A DNA stretch of 64,000 bases, taken from Salvia splendens. Its lineage: Eukaryota > Streptophyta > Magnoliopsida > Lamiales > Lamiaceae. Shown here in pieces: positions 1 through 11,564 of this stretch. The position numbers and the translations under genes were made by a program. The first letter of the stretch is position 1. Each line of letters starts with the position of its first letter. The notes below the pieces were generated by a model. That model had not been told where the DNA came from, did not search any database, and was given only the letters and a program-made list of their open reading frames with translations. The stretch covers positions 40,376,076-40,440,075 of the forward strand of contig NC_056036.1 of assembly GCF_004379255.2 (NCBI RefSeq). Direction: 5' to 3'.

Positions 1-2260
1 TTGTGTCGTGTCAAAAATTGTTAATACCATATTTGATACGCCTCATGTAACATACACTGTGATTAAAAATATGTACTAAAAAAGTACTTAAATAAAAACA
101 ATTATAAACGTGGTCCATTTTTATAAATCAAATTCCATATCCATTTCTTAAGAGGTGTGATTCAAAACTCATACTAGAATATAATGATATCAAAGAAGTG
201 AGCAATTTCACAACGGTGAAATTGTGACCCGAAGATAACACTATATTTATTGGTAGACTTCCCATACGAATTAAGCTTTTTTTTGTTATAAAAAACATTA
301 GGAAACAAAATAAACATCATCAATCTATACGAATTAAGTTTTTTTTTTTGTTAAAAATCATTAGGAAACAAAATAAACATCATCAATCTATAGGTGTAGT
401 ACAAGTACAAGTACAAGAAACGATTAGTGCTTGTCAAAATTAAAAAAACAAATTAGTCTCAGAGAAACTATAATTACAATGGTCCAAGTTGGATTTATAT
501 ATATTTGGGTCACAAGTTCAATGCAACATGTGAATTTTATTTGTCGTCTTTTTGTAAAGGTAACCTCATTTTCATATATAAACTTATAACGATTAGTCAC
601 ATAGCTTAGAATTATTCGAAGTCCTGCTTATACTCTCTCTATTCCCTACAAATAAATTTTTTTAAACAAACATGAAAATTGATAAAGTAAGCAATGTTTT
701 AACAAACAAAGTCTTTGATTTTAATTTCTTCATATATACTTGCACTGAATTTCAATGGAAATTTTTTTGGTATGTTAAAATTAGGGGTTAGATATAACTA
801 AATTATGCAATCACTAATTATATTTTATTTTTGTTATTAGATCAAGGGTATCCAACAGCAGACTCAATTACTATTTATTGTGTTGATTTGTAGGTACTTC
901 GAAGGATGATGCAACTGACCTAAAAATTTAAAGTTGTTTCATACGCATGGAGTCAATTCCCTGACCATTTAATGAAGGATGGACGAGTCACATATCACTC
1001 GACCACACCTTGGATTTCCATCACTAAATAATTTAATTTATGTTTCTACTACCATTATCTTCCTGAAAAGTATTTATAGTTATGTCACTATCCCTTCCCC
1101 TACTACAAAATTTATAAGTTAATGATACATAATTCATTCTCGACGATTAGTAATAATCACAATAGCATTCAACAGTTAAGCATGTCCAAAATGACCAAAC
1201 AACATAAATTCACCAATTTTTTGTTGTTGTATATTTTGATTAGTATGGTAGAAAGTTTCTAGAGTAATACGAGTGAATCCAATGGATGTCATTACTTTCA
1301 GAAAAGAAGATGAATTCATGCGGAAAACCAAAAGTAAAAAAAAAAGAAAGAAAAGAAAGAAAATGGTAATAAATAAAATCAATTAAAGAAAGTGTTCGTG
1401 ATTGAGTTGCACTTGTATGGTGCTCTGCAAAAAAAAAAAACAACTTCCTCACCAATAAATTTATATACTATATAAATTATTTCATAGACATCTGAAACTC
1501 TGCCACTAATTATCTTATACTTAATTAAATAAAGTTGACCTATCATGTAGATGATTTTTTTTTCATTTTATTACCCTCTTAATTATATCATAGAATTTGG
1601 GATTTGGTCCTTTTCTATTAATTTAATCCGGTAAAATTATATTGACGACTTCATGTGTTGGTATGCATTACTTTACTTCCAAAATTAGATTATCATAATG
1701 TATTGGTTTAATAAAATTAGCAGTTATTTTTTCTTTAGTCAAATAGGTTTTAAAACATTACCACAATAACTTTATTAATAACTACCATTTTCGTTTTGTC
1801 ATTTTTATAGTTAAATTCGATAAATATTTAATACTGGAGTAGTATTTTAATTTATACCATTTTCTTACTTTTGAATTTTTTTTATTTGTATATGGAGCCT
1901 ATATACTTTTCACCACCAAGATCACGCAAAAAAAACACTTACAAGAGAATTTTCTGTGTGAATTTTGAATAGTCTAAAAGTATTTTATTTGTCATTCATA
2001 AAACTTAATTTCGCCAAATGTGGATATTTTATTTGTAGTATATCTTATTTGTAGTATATTTTAATTAAAATTATACTTATTTTAATTACAATTATACTTA
2101 TTTTCCTACAGAGTCTAGTCAACACTTCTTCTCCTAGTCTATCATGCTTATTTTAATTAGTTTATATTCTTAGCTGTAAATATATTTTTATTCTTATTTA
2201 CTCTATATTTTTTTATTTAATTTATTTAATTATTAATATATCGTCATTATTAGAAATTCT
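1..2260. other. AT-rich intergenic DNA without a recognisable gene
   Basis: No open frame here has coding character; the two longest translate poly-T and poly-A tracts. A block of about 64 bp is duplicated in tandem at 266-329 and 330-394, both copies ending with the same aaacatcatcaatctata string. The right part probably belongs to the Helitron that ends at 2294, but I could not find that element's 5' tip. Confidence 0.6.
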
Positions 2261-2261
2261 T

Positions 2262-2294
2262 TTGTTCCATGCATAGCACGGGTGATAACACTAG
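2262..2294 (+). mobile_element. Helitron 3' terminus
   Basis: The sequence ends in a degenerate stem (ATGC-ATA-GCACGGG) followed after a short spacer by CACTAG and then T. This is the usual 3' end of plant Helitrons: a GC hairpin, then CTRR, inserted between A and T. The other Helitron ends in this window (35289, and 44476 on the minus strand) have the same layout. The element would extend leftwards; its 5' TC end was not located. It touches the TATA box of the downstream peptide gene. Confidence 0.6.
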
Positions 2295-2304
2295 TATATA
2301 TAAA
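2295..2304 (+). promoter_or_regulatory. TATA box of the cysteine-rich peptide gene
   Basis: TATATATAAA lies about 67 bp upstream of the ATG at 2371, a normal spacing for a short plant 5' leader. It begins at the first base after the Helitron CTAG terminus, so everything upstream of the core promoter is transposon-derived. Confidence 0.55.
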
Positions 2305-2370
2305 CACCATGATAGGAAGTGACAAATTCTTTCATTCACAAATTAGTAAGCATAGACATAGAAAACAAAA

Positions 2371-2778
2371 ATGAGTTCAAAATTTGCAGGGATTATGGTG
2401 ATGGTGATTCTTATCATAGGGGTTGGTGCAGATTATTCTGAAAATAAGAGTAATCTATGTAAATGGAAATGCAACTTGAAATGTGCCTTTTTTAAAAGGC
2501 CTTCATGCATAAATAAATGCTTGAAAAAATGTCATTTAGTATCAAATCAAATGGAAGTGAATTTCCCATGCGCCAATGGATGTGTCAATTCTAAGTGCAA
2601 AATGTTTGCCTCGGGTAAAAAAATAATATCAAAATAATTTAAAATTTTAATTTATTTTGTTGCATTTACATGTGTTGTAAGTAACAAATGGTACTATTGT
2701 TTGACAGATGGTCCACATTTTGAAGAATGCTTGGATATGTGTTCAGACGATTGTAGCAGTGTAAAAAATAAAGCATAA
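2371..2778 (+). CDS. Secreted thionin-like cysteine-rich peptide, two exons
   Basis: Exon 1 is 2371-2614 and exon 2 is 2708-2778, joined across a 93-bp GT-AG intron (GTAAAA donor, TTGACAG acceptor), giving 104 residues. Reading through the donor would give an 88-residue product lacking the last cysteine group, so the spliced form is preferred. Residues 1-20 are a signal peptide ending near Gly-Ala. The mature part has twelve cysteines at 30, 34, 38, 46, 50, 54, 67, 71, 76, 89, 93 and 97: four C-x3-C-x3/4-C clusters that would form two cysteine-bridged helical hairpins. This resembles plant thionin-like/alpha-hairpinin-type defence peptides. Apoplastic secretion is likely; activity cannot be read from sequence. 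Confidence 0.7.
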
Positions 2779-3015
2779 TTCCATATTCCATATGAATGGA
2801 AATGTAATTTGATACTACAATTAATACTAGTAATATAAGTACTATTTATAATAAGCGCTGAAGAAACTGAGAACAAAGTTTAACAGTGCCAATGATTTAA
2901 CTTCAAAATATTTCTTCAATATTTCAAGTTATGTATGTATGCTGGTCAATTCTCTTAAAACTAAGAAAAGAAAGAGAGAACATTCCGATTAATGGTTGCT
3001 TGATCATAATTCATA

Positions 3016-3627
3016 CTCTCTCCGTCCCCAAATAATATGTATTTTGGGTTCGGCACGAGTTTTAATGTAAAATTGGTAAAGAGAATAGACGTAAAGAGAA
3101 AAAGTAATTATGCCATGTTTGATTACCAGAATTCTGTCTGGGAAATTAATCTAATTTCTTAAATTTTAAATTCCTGTGTTTGTTTCGGTTTTTAATCAAA
3201 CTGGGAAGTAATCAGAATCCCGAGAACAAGTAACGTTAGTACAACTTTTCAGGATTCAGAATCCTAACTTTTCTTAGGTATTCTTTTTCGCAGTTTTAGG
3301 ATTCTTACTTATTTAATACAATATATTATTATTATTATTACTATTATTACTAATATTATTATTACAATGTTTAAAAATAATTAAAATTATAAATCATACT
3401 TATTTTTATTATAATAAATAACTATGATTAAAATTATCATAATTATAATTATATTTTATAAAATTTTATAATAGTAATTAATAATTTATTAAATAATTAA
3501 AATATAATTATATAATATAAATCGTACTAGTAAATTATAATTATTATATTTTATAAATTAATAATTAATCTAGTAAGTTGTAGTGAAATTTTAAATTATA
3601 AAATCTATTCAATTATAATATCCGTAA

Positions 3628-3658
<31 letters not shown>

Positions 3659-4146
3659 CATATTTATAATTATAATAAATGAGTATTACTCTATGTTACT
3701 ATAATTATAATTATATTATTATATATTATGATGGATAATCCATATTTAAACTATCCATTGTAATAATAAATAATAAATAATAATTATTATTTGTAATTAA
3801 TAACTTATTAAAAATTTTACATTATTATTCTTTTTTATAAATAAAAAAGTAATAAGTATATTTTTAGTTCGGTGTTTAAATTAAATATAAATATAAAATC
3901 TTGTTATTTTTCAAACACAGGAAAGTAAGATTATTAAGAATCACATTCCCGGGATTCATTTTTTCAGGAATCATTTTCCTTGCCAATTTTACTTTCCCAT
4001 CAACCAAACACGACATTAAAGTATTGTTAGTGGAAAATGGGTCCCACCTCATTAAGGAGAAAAAGGTTTTCAAGAATTAGAAAGTGCATATTCTTGTGGG
4101 ACGGATTAAAAAAGAAAGAGTGCATATTCTTGTGGGACGGAGGGAA
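3016..4146. mobile_element. Stowaway-like MITE split by another insertion
   Basis: The left end CTCTCTCCGTCCCC at 3016 and the right end GGGACGGAGGGAA at 4146 are inverted, with TA on each outer side. The left arm (3016-3110) continues in the right arm (4016-4146), and together they match the MITE at 14232-14720 (shared text TATTGTTAGT and CCTCATTAGAGAG-like). The middle is the separate element at 3111-4015. Confidence 0.65.
3111..4015. mobile_element. Tourist/Harbinger-like MITE nested in a Stowaway MITE
   Basis: The ends TGCCATGTTTGATTACC and (reverse complement) TGTCGTGTTTGGTTGAT form imperfect inverted repeats. A TTA direct repeat flanks them at 3108-3110 and 4016-4018, the target duplication usual for the PIF/Harbinger group. 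The 905-bp core is almost pure A/T with TTA/TAA microsatellites and has no coding capacity. Confidence 0.6.
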
Positions 4147-4199
4147 TATATATCAAATTAGTCCAGGCAAGTTTTCTTCTTTGCTATTCTACACTATTG

Positions 4200-4660
4200 T
4201 GTCTCCCTTGTATAATTACAAATGTTAGCTTTACATTTCTTGGTTGCTTGTTAAGCAAGATTTTCACAATGAAGGATCAAAAGAAGTTTATCTCCCAGGA
4301 CCAAATGTTCCTAAGAACTTCAAAGAAGATAAACTTCAATTGAACCACCAATTTTTTAGTTGTCTAAATCTGAAATTTGTAATATCTCAAAACTTGCCAC
4401 ATCTCCTTCTCTCTTCTTAACTTATTTCTCTTCAACATGCTACCTTTCTCTCCCTTTATTTCTTTTCTTGATTCTTGATGCCAGAAGAGTAGCTATCAGC
4501 TTCTCTCGAATGACACTAACTGTCCATGCTGGTATTTATAACGGTTGAAATCTTCTAGTCTTAGCTTTCTTTTCAGGCTCTCTTTTTCTTATATACTTTA
4601 ACCAGTCTTTCTTTATTATTAACGTGGATCTAGATGATTGCATGCAGTAAATGTAATAGA
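4200..4660. other. Gene-free stretch with an orphan coding-like fragment
   Basis: Between two MITEs a frame from about 4223 to 4416 has no nearby ATG but reads as plausible protein (contains EVYLPGPNVPKNF). It may be a relic exon. I do not recognise it. Confidence 0.25.
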
Positions 4661-4669
4661 ATAGTAGTA

Positions 4670-4921
4670 CTCTCCGTTCCAATTAAGTTGGTACAAAACT
4701 TTTGGACACGAATATTAAGAAATTATATTATATAAATTAAATGAAAGTAAAATAAAATAGGAAAGAGAAAAAAGTAAGAGAAATAAAGAGAGAGTAAAGT
4801 AGATGATGAAATAAAATATGAGTGATGAGATGTTTTGTTTTTAGTCAAAAAGAGAAATGACTCAACGTTGTTGGGACGTCCCAAAAAAGAATGCGACCCA
4901 ACTTAGTTGGGACAGAGGGAG
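4670..4921. mobile_element. Stowaway-like MITE
   Basis: Inverted ends CTCTCCGTTCC and GGGACAGAGGGAG are flanked by TA on both sides (4668-4669, 4922-4923). The core is AT-rich and non-coding. Confidence 0.7.
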
Positions 4922-4923
4922 TA

Positions 4924-5229
4924 TTAGTATAAGATTGTGAATGTAAAAAGTTGTTGGAATATGGGTTCTACATACTAAAAGTGGAATAAAGTATATAGTT
5001 CTATAAATCATGGACAACCCAAAATGGCAAAAGGTCTCTTTAAATGGTGGACGGAGGGAGTTGTAAAATGGGAAATGACTCTACTACTATGGAACGTACC
5101 AAAATGACAAAATGACTCCACTATTATGGAATGTGGGAATTATTTTTTACTAAAAAACGTAATGACTCTATTACTATGGAATGCCCAAAATAGAAAAATA
5201 ATTATACTATTATAGAACGATGGGAGTAA
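4924..5229. mobile_element. Degenerate MITE remnants
   Basis: Several MITE-like pieces run together: GGACGGAGGGAG at 5052-5063 and a final ATGGGAG near 5227, with the phrase ACTACTATGGAA or ATTACTATGGAA recurring about every 50-60 bp. This looks like a partially deleted, internally repeated copy. Confidence 0.45.
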
Positions 5230-5570
5230 TACTTGTTATAAAATTTATTTATTTTTGCTAATTCCTAACTAAGTATCCATCTTCAAATTGTTAAGATTTC
5301 GTTCATATGTAAATTTGCCCCCTCTACAAATTCCTCACTCTGCACTTGTCACCAACGGTAACGTCCATGTATGATTTTCCAACGATCATATTAACTCCTA
5401 CTTATTTTAAATTTAGTACAGATTGCCCAATTAATTCCATACGTATTAATTTAATTAAGTTTGCAATAATTAAAAGTCAACCAGCATTAAATAACATTCT
5501 AAATCCAATCCTACAAACGCGTTACAAAATTGAACGAAATTAATAAAAATTTGTATAAATAGTGATAGAT
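5230..5570. other. AT-rich gap, no gene seen
   Basis: Only short chance frames occur here. No inverted ends, tRNA or coding similarity was recognised. Confidence 0.5.
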
Positions 5571-5574
5571 GTGT

Positions 5575-6945
5575 AATTTTAGGTTTATTACAAAAAAGAT
5601 AATATAGCACTCAAGTTCAATTAATTAACCCAAATATTACCACTTCGCTGCAAGATTACAACTTCGTGTGTAGTAATTTAAGGTGTCGATCCACAGGGAA
5701 GGAAAGATTATTTAACTCTAAAATGTAGAAAACACATACTAAAGAGGATTTTAATTTGAAAATTTTGATTTCTAGATTATGCAAAAGCAAACAGACGAAC
5801 TAAAACAAGTAAGACGATTTAAGAGAAGAACATGTTACTCCAAACACTCATGGATAATACAATGATTTATTCTTATATCCAACTTTATCTTATGACTTTC
5901 GGGACCTTACAAACAATTCACGATGCTAGCACTGAACATGCGCGACATACAAAAGTTCAAGAATAGCTGAACACATATTCTAAAAACTTATCTTCATTAA
6001 TCTAAGAATCCTACGGATGCCCGAGAATCAGAGATCAACTACTATTAGCACATGAAATCCATTATCAAATTATCATTTGAACAAATCTAATTGATAATTC
6101 ATTACCATAATGATCCAACTTATTCAAAGTTAAAGAGACATTCAAAAAAGCCTAAAGATCTACTACAAAAGGTGCACCAAAAGTAATAGATTCAAACAAT
6201 AAAAACGTGATAATGACGATCATAAGATAAAGAAGAACATAGTATAAATCAAACAATTTATTTATCCATCTACATGTTTGGAGCAACACTAAGATTTCTA
6301 GCCACTCATTGTCAAACTAGGAGCAATACAAAATGGAAGAAAAACCCTTTGAACCATGGAACTTTGAAGAATATGGCGTGGCGTCACTTCCTTGCAATTG
6401 GATTCTTCCTTCTCTCCTTTTTTTTTCTCTCTCTCTTTTTCTCTGTAAAAACCGTCCCCCCTCTCCTTTCCGCAAGTCGTCTTTCTTTATTTTTTTAATC
6501 CTCCAACTGCTGTCCGAAACTGCTAAAATGCAGTTGAGATTGCATACGCCCGACCGGACGAAATTAAAAGGGAAAATCGCCCGACCGGGCGTTTTCGTCT
6601 GGACTCCGCATGCTTGTCGAATCTCACCCGACCGGGTGTATTTTTAAACCAACAAATCCACCCGAGCGGGTGATACTCTCTGGAGTCTCCACGCCTTACA
6701 AACCTCACCCGGGCTGGTTTTGGAATATCTACCCGGGCGGGTCAGTGGCTTTGCCGAGTGAAATTGCAGACTGTGGTGCTGTTCGGAGCATTGGGCGTCA
6801 TTTCCGATGGATTTCCGGTGAACTTCTAGCTTTTTACATCCTAAACAAGGATGGAAACACGATATTATGAGTCGTAATTAACATAAAGATGTATAGTCTA
6901 AGGGGAAAAATGTAGGAAATATGCTTCGCATCAAGTGACATAACT
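5575..6945. mobile_element. LTR-like repeat with GC palindromes
   Basis: The stretch contains a phrase (GTGTCGATCCACAGGGAAGG at 5683-5702) similar to GATCGATCCTACAGAGATG near 63552, and of a kind I associate with long LTRs of plant Ty3-type elements. It ends with ATATGCTTCGCATCAAGTGACA close to the next gene. Its most regular part is 6547-6742, six near-palindromic CACCCGASCGGGTG-type blocks. No gag or pol was seen, so it would be a solo or broken LTR; ends and target duplication were not established. Confidence 0.4.
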
Positions 6946-6969
6946 GAAGAAGAAAATATAGAGAGAAAA

Positions 6970-7152
6970 ATGAAGGTGAAAGCAATGTTAGTGGTTGTAG
7001 TGATTATGGATGTGATCATGTGTGCCGCAGATGCAGAAGCAGACGCTCACCGACAATGTGTATGTGTGCGTGACTGCAGCGATAGATGTTTTGATGCTCA
7101 AAACATATGGCTTTGCATCCGACAATGCCAGAATCTTTGCTATCTGTTGTAA
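6970..7152 (+). CDS. Short secreted cysteine-rich hairpin peptide
   Basis: A single exon of 60 residues. Residues 1-20 form a hydrophobic signal peptide (MKVKAMLVVVV start). The rest has cysteines at 30, 32, 36, 40, 49, 53 and 57: the same C-x3-C-x3-C, gap of 7-8, C-x3-C-x3-C module as the first half of the peptide at 2371, plus one unpaired Cys30. It is therefore a half-length relative. It stops three residues after the last cysteine. A GT follows at the stop, but no downstream frame supplies more cysteines. Function is probably defence or signalling in the apoplast, inferred from the family only. Confidence 0.6.
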   Translation: MKVKAMLVVVVIMDVIMCAADAEADAHRQCVCVRDCSDRCFDAQNIWLCIRQCQNLCYLL

Positions 7153-7364
7153 TGATCTTGAGTTAAGTACTCGATTTGAATCTTTGATAGAATGGATTGA
7201 AAAAAGATGACAATTAGCATTATTATTAATGCAATTTAGTTATTTATAATATCTCAAAAATTATTATTGATATCCTTAATTTATAAATTATATAATACGA
7301 AAGGTAGATTTATGTATTATATTACTATACTACTAATATATAATAAAATATGATAAGATATACT

Positions 7365-7500
7365 TCCTCCGTTCCACATTTGATGTGGGCATGAGTTTTA
7401 GAAAGGTAAAGAACAGTGAGTTGAAAAAAATTAGTAGAATATGAAGTCTATTTTTTTATATTAATTTTATAATAAAATAAGAGTGAAGTGAGCTAATGTA
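7365..7500. mobile_element. Truncated MITE
   Basis: It begins with a CTTCCTCCGTTCC tip and continues with AGTAGAATATGAAG and TTTTATAATAAAAT, text shared with the MITEs near 32330-32541 and 32975-33225. The right terminus is missing. Confidence 0.5.
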
Positions 7501-8163
7501 GTCATCCACATATGATTTCGCTAGTCTTGCTATCTATTGTTGAACTGAAATCTATATTCAACAACATACCTTTGAGTATAAGTATATAACTAAGAAAACG
7601 GTCTAATAATGGCATGTGATGTTGCTTGTAATTAGTAAACTAGGAGTAAAGACAATAGTATTTTATTTCTTGCACTTTCATTTTTTATTGATTTATTGAA
7701 TATATATCATTAACCGATTTCATATACTACTAATTGTAAATTAAATTATGAAATTAAAAAAAAAACTTATAAATTTGTCTCTTTCTACTAAACGTGAGTA
7801 GCTGCGGCATGTGTTTATATTTGTGATTGTGTGAGGGATTGGATTTCGTGGCAGTTAGAGAAAATTATCAATCAAATTGTAAACGCAGAGAATCAATTCG
7901 GCATCCATAAATGCTAAATCCCCAATTGAATTTGTTGATTACCAGATTTCTGTTAAATCATTGATTACTTCGCCCACTAGTTTGATTCCTAACCTTCTCC
8001 GCTCGCAAATTTCTCGTCGAATCCGCCCAGATTTAAAAACAAGATCAATCCAGCCCCATACTCCCGCAAATTTGCAGCTTAGGTAATCCTTATTGTTGTT
8101 GGTCAACAAATTAGCCGAATTTCTGATAAGCTGGATTGAAATTTGGTGATTTTTGAGCGGAGA

Positions 8164-11100
8164 ATGGGTAAGAATGAGGCGAATCGTAGTGCGGTGAAAT
8201 CGTACGATGGATCGGATGAGAATTTGGTATCGCGTTCTTCGTCGAGAGAAGGGGAAGGGAAGAAATTGTGGAAGAAGGTGAAATATCAGCTGGTGGAGTA
8301 CCACGCGCTGCCTGGATATTTGAAGGATAATGAGTATATCCTAGCTCATTACAGGGCTGAATGGCCTCTGAAGCAGGCCTTGCTCAGCGTTTTCTCCATT
8401 CACAATGAGACTCTCAACGTTTGGACGTAAGAGTTTTTATTGTTGATGTCTTCAATGTTTATATGATGTTTGCTGTTGTCTTGAGAAATGCTATATTCTT
8501 TATTCGGCTTAAGCAGAATCATCACAGGGATCCATTTCATTGAGATAATCGTTCCAAAATATTTGGTGCAAGCTGAATAATTTAAGGTGTCTGTATCTTG
8601 CATGATCATGCGATCTCCCCAAGATTGTGGATGTAGCTATGTAGTGTCGATCGTGGAGTTCTCTGTCGCTAGATAAAAAAATGTTATGCCCAGAGCTTGA
8701 GTTCAGATTCGTAATGTGGAGATCCTAGGCAGGGGATAGGCTTTTAGTATTTGGTTCAGTTCTAATTTATCATATTCTGGGTGATCGGTTTGTTACCATA
8801 TGTGCTCCTAGTTTTATCAACAAAACCATGCAATAAGGTGCTTATCTTAATGAAGTCAATTATTTCTATGTCATGTAACCTCATGTTCTCTTGCCTCAAA
8901 AGATATTTAGTGAATGAGAAAGTTGTAAAGAGCTCATAGTTTCATGGATGGCAACTTCAAGTTTTCCCTCATTATTCGATAGGACTAAGTGTCATTAGAT
9001 CTAGTTTTCGCAAGACATTTTTTTATACTAGTCATTCTAAAAAAGGAACCAAATTTCTCATAAGTAACAAGTCATCTAGTAGTATCTTGAGAGCTAAGAA
9101 ACGAGCTTTAAGATTTACTGCATGCTGTTTCTCATCGCACTCAAAAGTAATCCAGTTTTAATCTGAACTTAATGCTTCAATCTGATTCCAGTACATACAA
9201 ATACAATTGCTCTAATTGATAAAGGAATTGATGTATTAAGCTTAGCTTTCTTAAAGGTAGCCTTAATGTACATCTACCATCTATCTAAATTGCTTTTGGT
9301 GGTTAGTAGGACTAATTACAAAACACATCCCTGTTATGGCCATGTGGCCACTGGGCCATTACCATATATTGCAATGTTTGGATGCCCTTTATGCAGTGTA
9401 TCCTGAAAAGTCACCTGGAGAGGAGCTGGAAGCATTGAAAGATAATAATGATGGATTTTGAAAGGAACAATATGATGTGTCCAAGTTTCACTGTTTGATG
9501 CCCTTGCATTTAATAGTATAATAATACAAAAGATGTTGGTGTGATGCTGTGCTAATTTTTATTTTAGATGTGTGGCTTCGTATTAAATGCTGCTTTAAGA
9601 ATAAAGAGCATGATAGTGAGATTCTACCACAAATAGGTTTGTTGGGGCATTGGGTTTGTGCTGGAAACATAGTTATATTGATTTTCTAGATATCTATGTT
9701 TTTTCTGCTTGTCATTACTTTGGACTTATTACCGTGGTGTTGATGCCGTTTTTACTTTCTTATTATGGCTACATCTTTTGAAATATTCCCCATCATTCAT
9801 TCAATATCTCTCCTCTGTGCAGGCATTTGATTGGATTCTTCCTTTTCCTCTCTCTAACCATTTACACTGCAATGAAGGTTCCAAATGTTGTCGACCTGAA
9901 TTTGCCAAGTGCACTCAGGAATGCGGATTTTCAAAAATTGCATGCAGAACTTATTACTAGTCTCCCATCCTTGCCACATATGCCCGATCTTCAGAGGCTT
10001 CGTGAGGAGTTGAAAACTGCATTGCCTTCAATGAACTTGTCACCATACTTATCTAATTGGCACATCGTGGAACTCCTCTCTAACTGTTTACCAGAGAATC
10101 TGACTCACAGCAACCACACTGATACTTGTGTTCTGGTACTCTACTTCCTCTTTACAGTGGTGTTTCTGGTTTGCTTACTCGTTTACCTTATCCTTGACCA
10201 GCATACATGAGATTTCATGGGCCTAACTAATTGAGAATCCATTTTATTGTTTTATAACAAAAAAATGTGAAAGTTGTTGCCAGATGCTCAGCTGCATGCA
10301 GTTACTGGGTGGTTTATTTGAACTAAATTGACGAGTAAACTGTATCTTAATATAGTGTGTAGTGCTGTGTTTACTGATCACCTCGTCTTAAGGTTTGAGC
10401 AGATTGTATACTTAGATAACAAATTTATTATCGTCATTGCACTAATGTGCGAGCAGTTCCTTTGTTTAAAATCTTGTACATAATTACTTCTTTTTAATGG
10501 GTGGCACTGAGATATTATTTGTTTGGATCTTTCCCTTTAATATCATGTCGAATGACTGCCTCTTCTAAATCTTTGAAGTTGATTGCAGTATGAAATTTAC
10601 ATTATAATTTTGCTTTAGTACCTTAGCTTGACTCCACTATTCACATACTACTAATTTTGGCCTCACCAACGTTAACATAATTTGCATGGTTTAATTGTTT
10701 TCAGCATCATATGAAAGAGGATGTGGCGAACATAATAGCTCCATTGTTGGTGAGGCCAATCACCCGTTGGCCATTCTTTGCTTTCTTGGGCGGGGCTATG
10801 TTTTGCTTGTTAGCCAGCAGCACATGCCACTTGCTCTCCTGTCACTCTGAGCGCGTAGCATACGTCATGCTTCGGCTCGACTATGCAGGGATTGCTGCTC
10901 TTATCTCGACATCCTTCTACCCACCCGTATACTACTCCTTCATGTGCTATCCTTTTTTCTGCAATCTCTACATGGGCTTCATTACTCTACTGGGAATTGG
11001 CACAATCCTGGCATCTCTTCTTCCGATGTTCCAAAGCCCCGAGTACCGCACCTTCCGAGCATCCCTCTTCTTTGGGATGGGTTTCTCTGGCGCAGCCCCC

Positions 11101-11358
11101 ATCTTACACAAGCTAATCTTGTTCTGGCACCAGCCGGAGGCGCTCCACACTACAGGATACGAAGTTTTGATGGGACTGTTTTACGGCATAGGAGCACTGG
11201 TATATGCAATGAGAATCCCAGAGAGATGGATGCCGGGGAAATTCGACATTGCTGGCCACAGCCACCAGCTCTTCCACGTTCTTGTTGTAGCCGGAGCTTA
11301 TACGCATTATCGTGCAGGACTTGTGTATCTCAGGTGGAGAGACCTGCAAGGATGCTGA
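8164..11358 (+). CDS. HHP4: Heptahelical transmembrane protein (PAQR family, HHP4/5-like)
   Basis: Three exons: 8164-8426, 9823-10135 and 10705-11358, joined at GT-AG borders with matching phases, giving 409 residues. The start at 8164 (MGKNEANRS) is preferred over the in-frame upstream codon at 8143, which lies in the leader. Exon 1 holds a basic cytosolic tail ending in the family phrase EYHALPGYLKDNEYIL and HNETLNVWT. Exon 2 carries the first membrane helix and a Leu/Pro-rich loop. Exon 3 carries the remaining helices with the SxxxH site in SSTCHLLSCH and the HxxxH site in HSHQLFH, expected metal ligands of the PAQR (adiponectin/progestin receptor-like) fold. Family members are integral membrane proteins; plant HHPs have been linked to hormone and sugar responses. 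A deleted copy of this gene lies at 25547. The symbol follows the closest Arabidopsis relative I recall. Confidence 0.9.
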
Positions 11359-11564
11359 GGAAATTAAACTCAAATTGTTAAGAGTAAGTTTAGGTGGTAA
11401 ATATGCCAATTAATTCAGTGGTAAAGCTGATGTTGTGAAGAAAATAATTGGAGCAAATGCTTGAACGCCATATCGCGTTAATGTTGTTTTAGTCAAGTCT
11501 AATATGTTTAGAATCTTAGAATTCTTATGCATATAAATTAGAGTAAATATTACAAACAATGTAT

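Noticed and set aside
6333..6870. Overlapping ORFs in the LTR-like repeat
   Set aside because: They come from the palindromic GC blocks, overlap on both strands and show no family.
7140..7260. A second exon for the short cysteine-rich peptide
   Set aside because: A donor-like GTAATG is present at the stop, but no following frame adds cysteines or a plausible end.
9488..9960. ORFs inside intron 1 and across exon 2 of the heptahelical gene
   Set aside because: They cross the splice acceptor or lie in the intron; the exon 2 frame is fixed by the exon phases.
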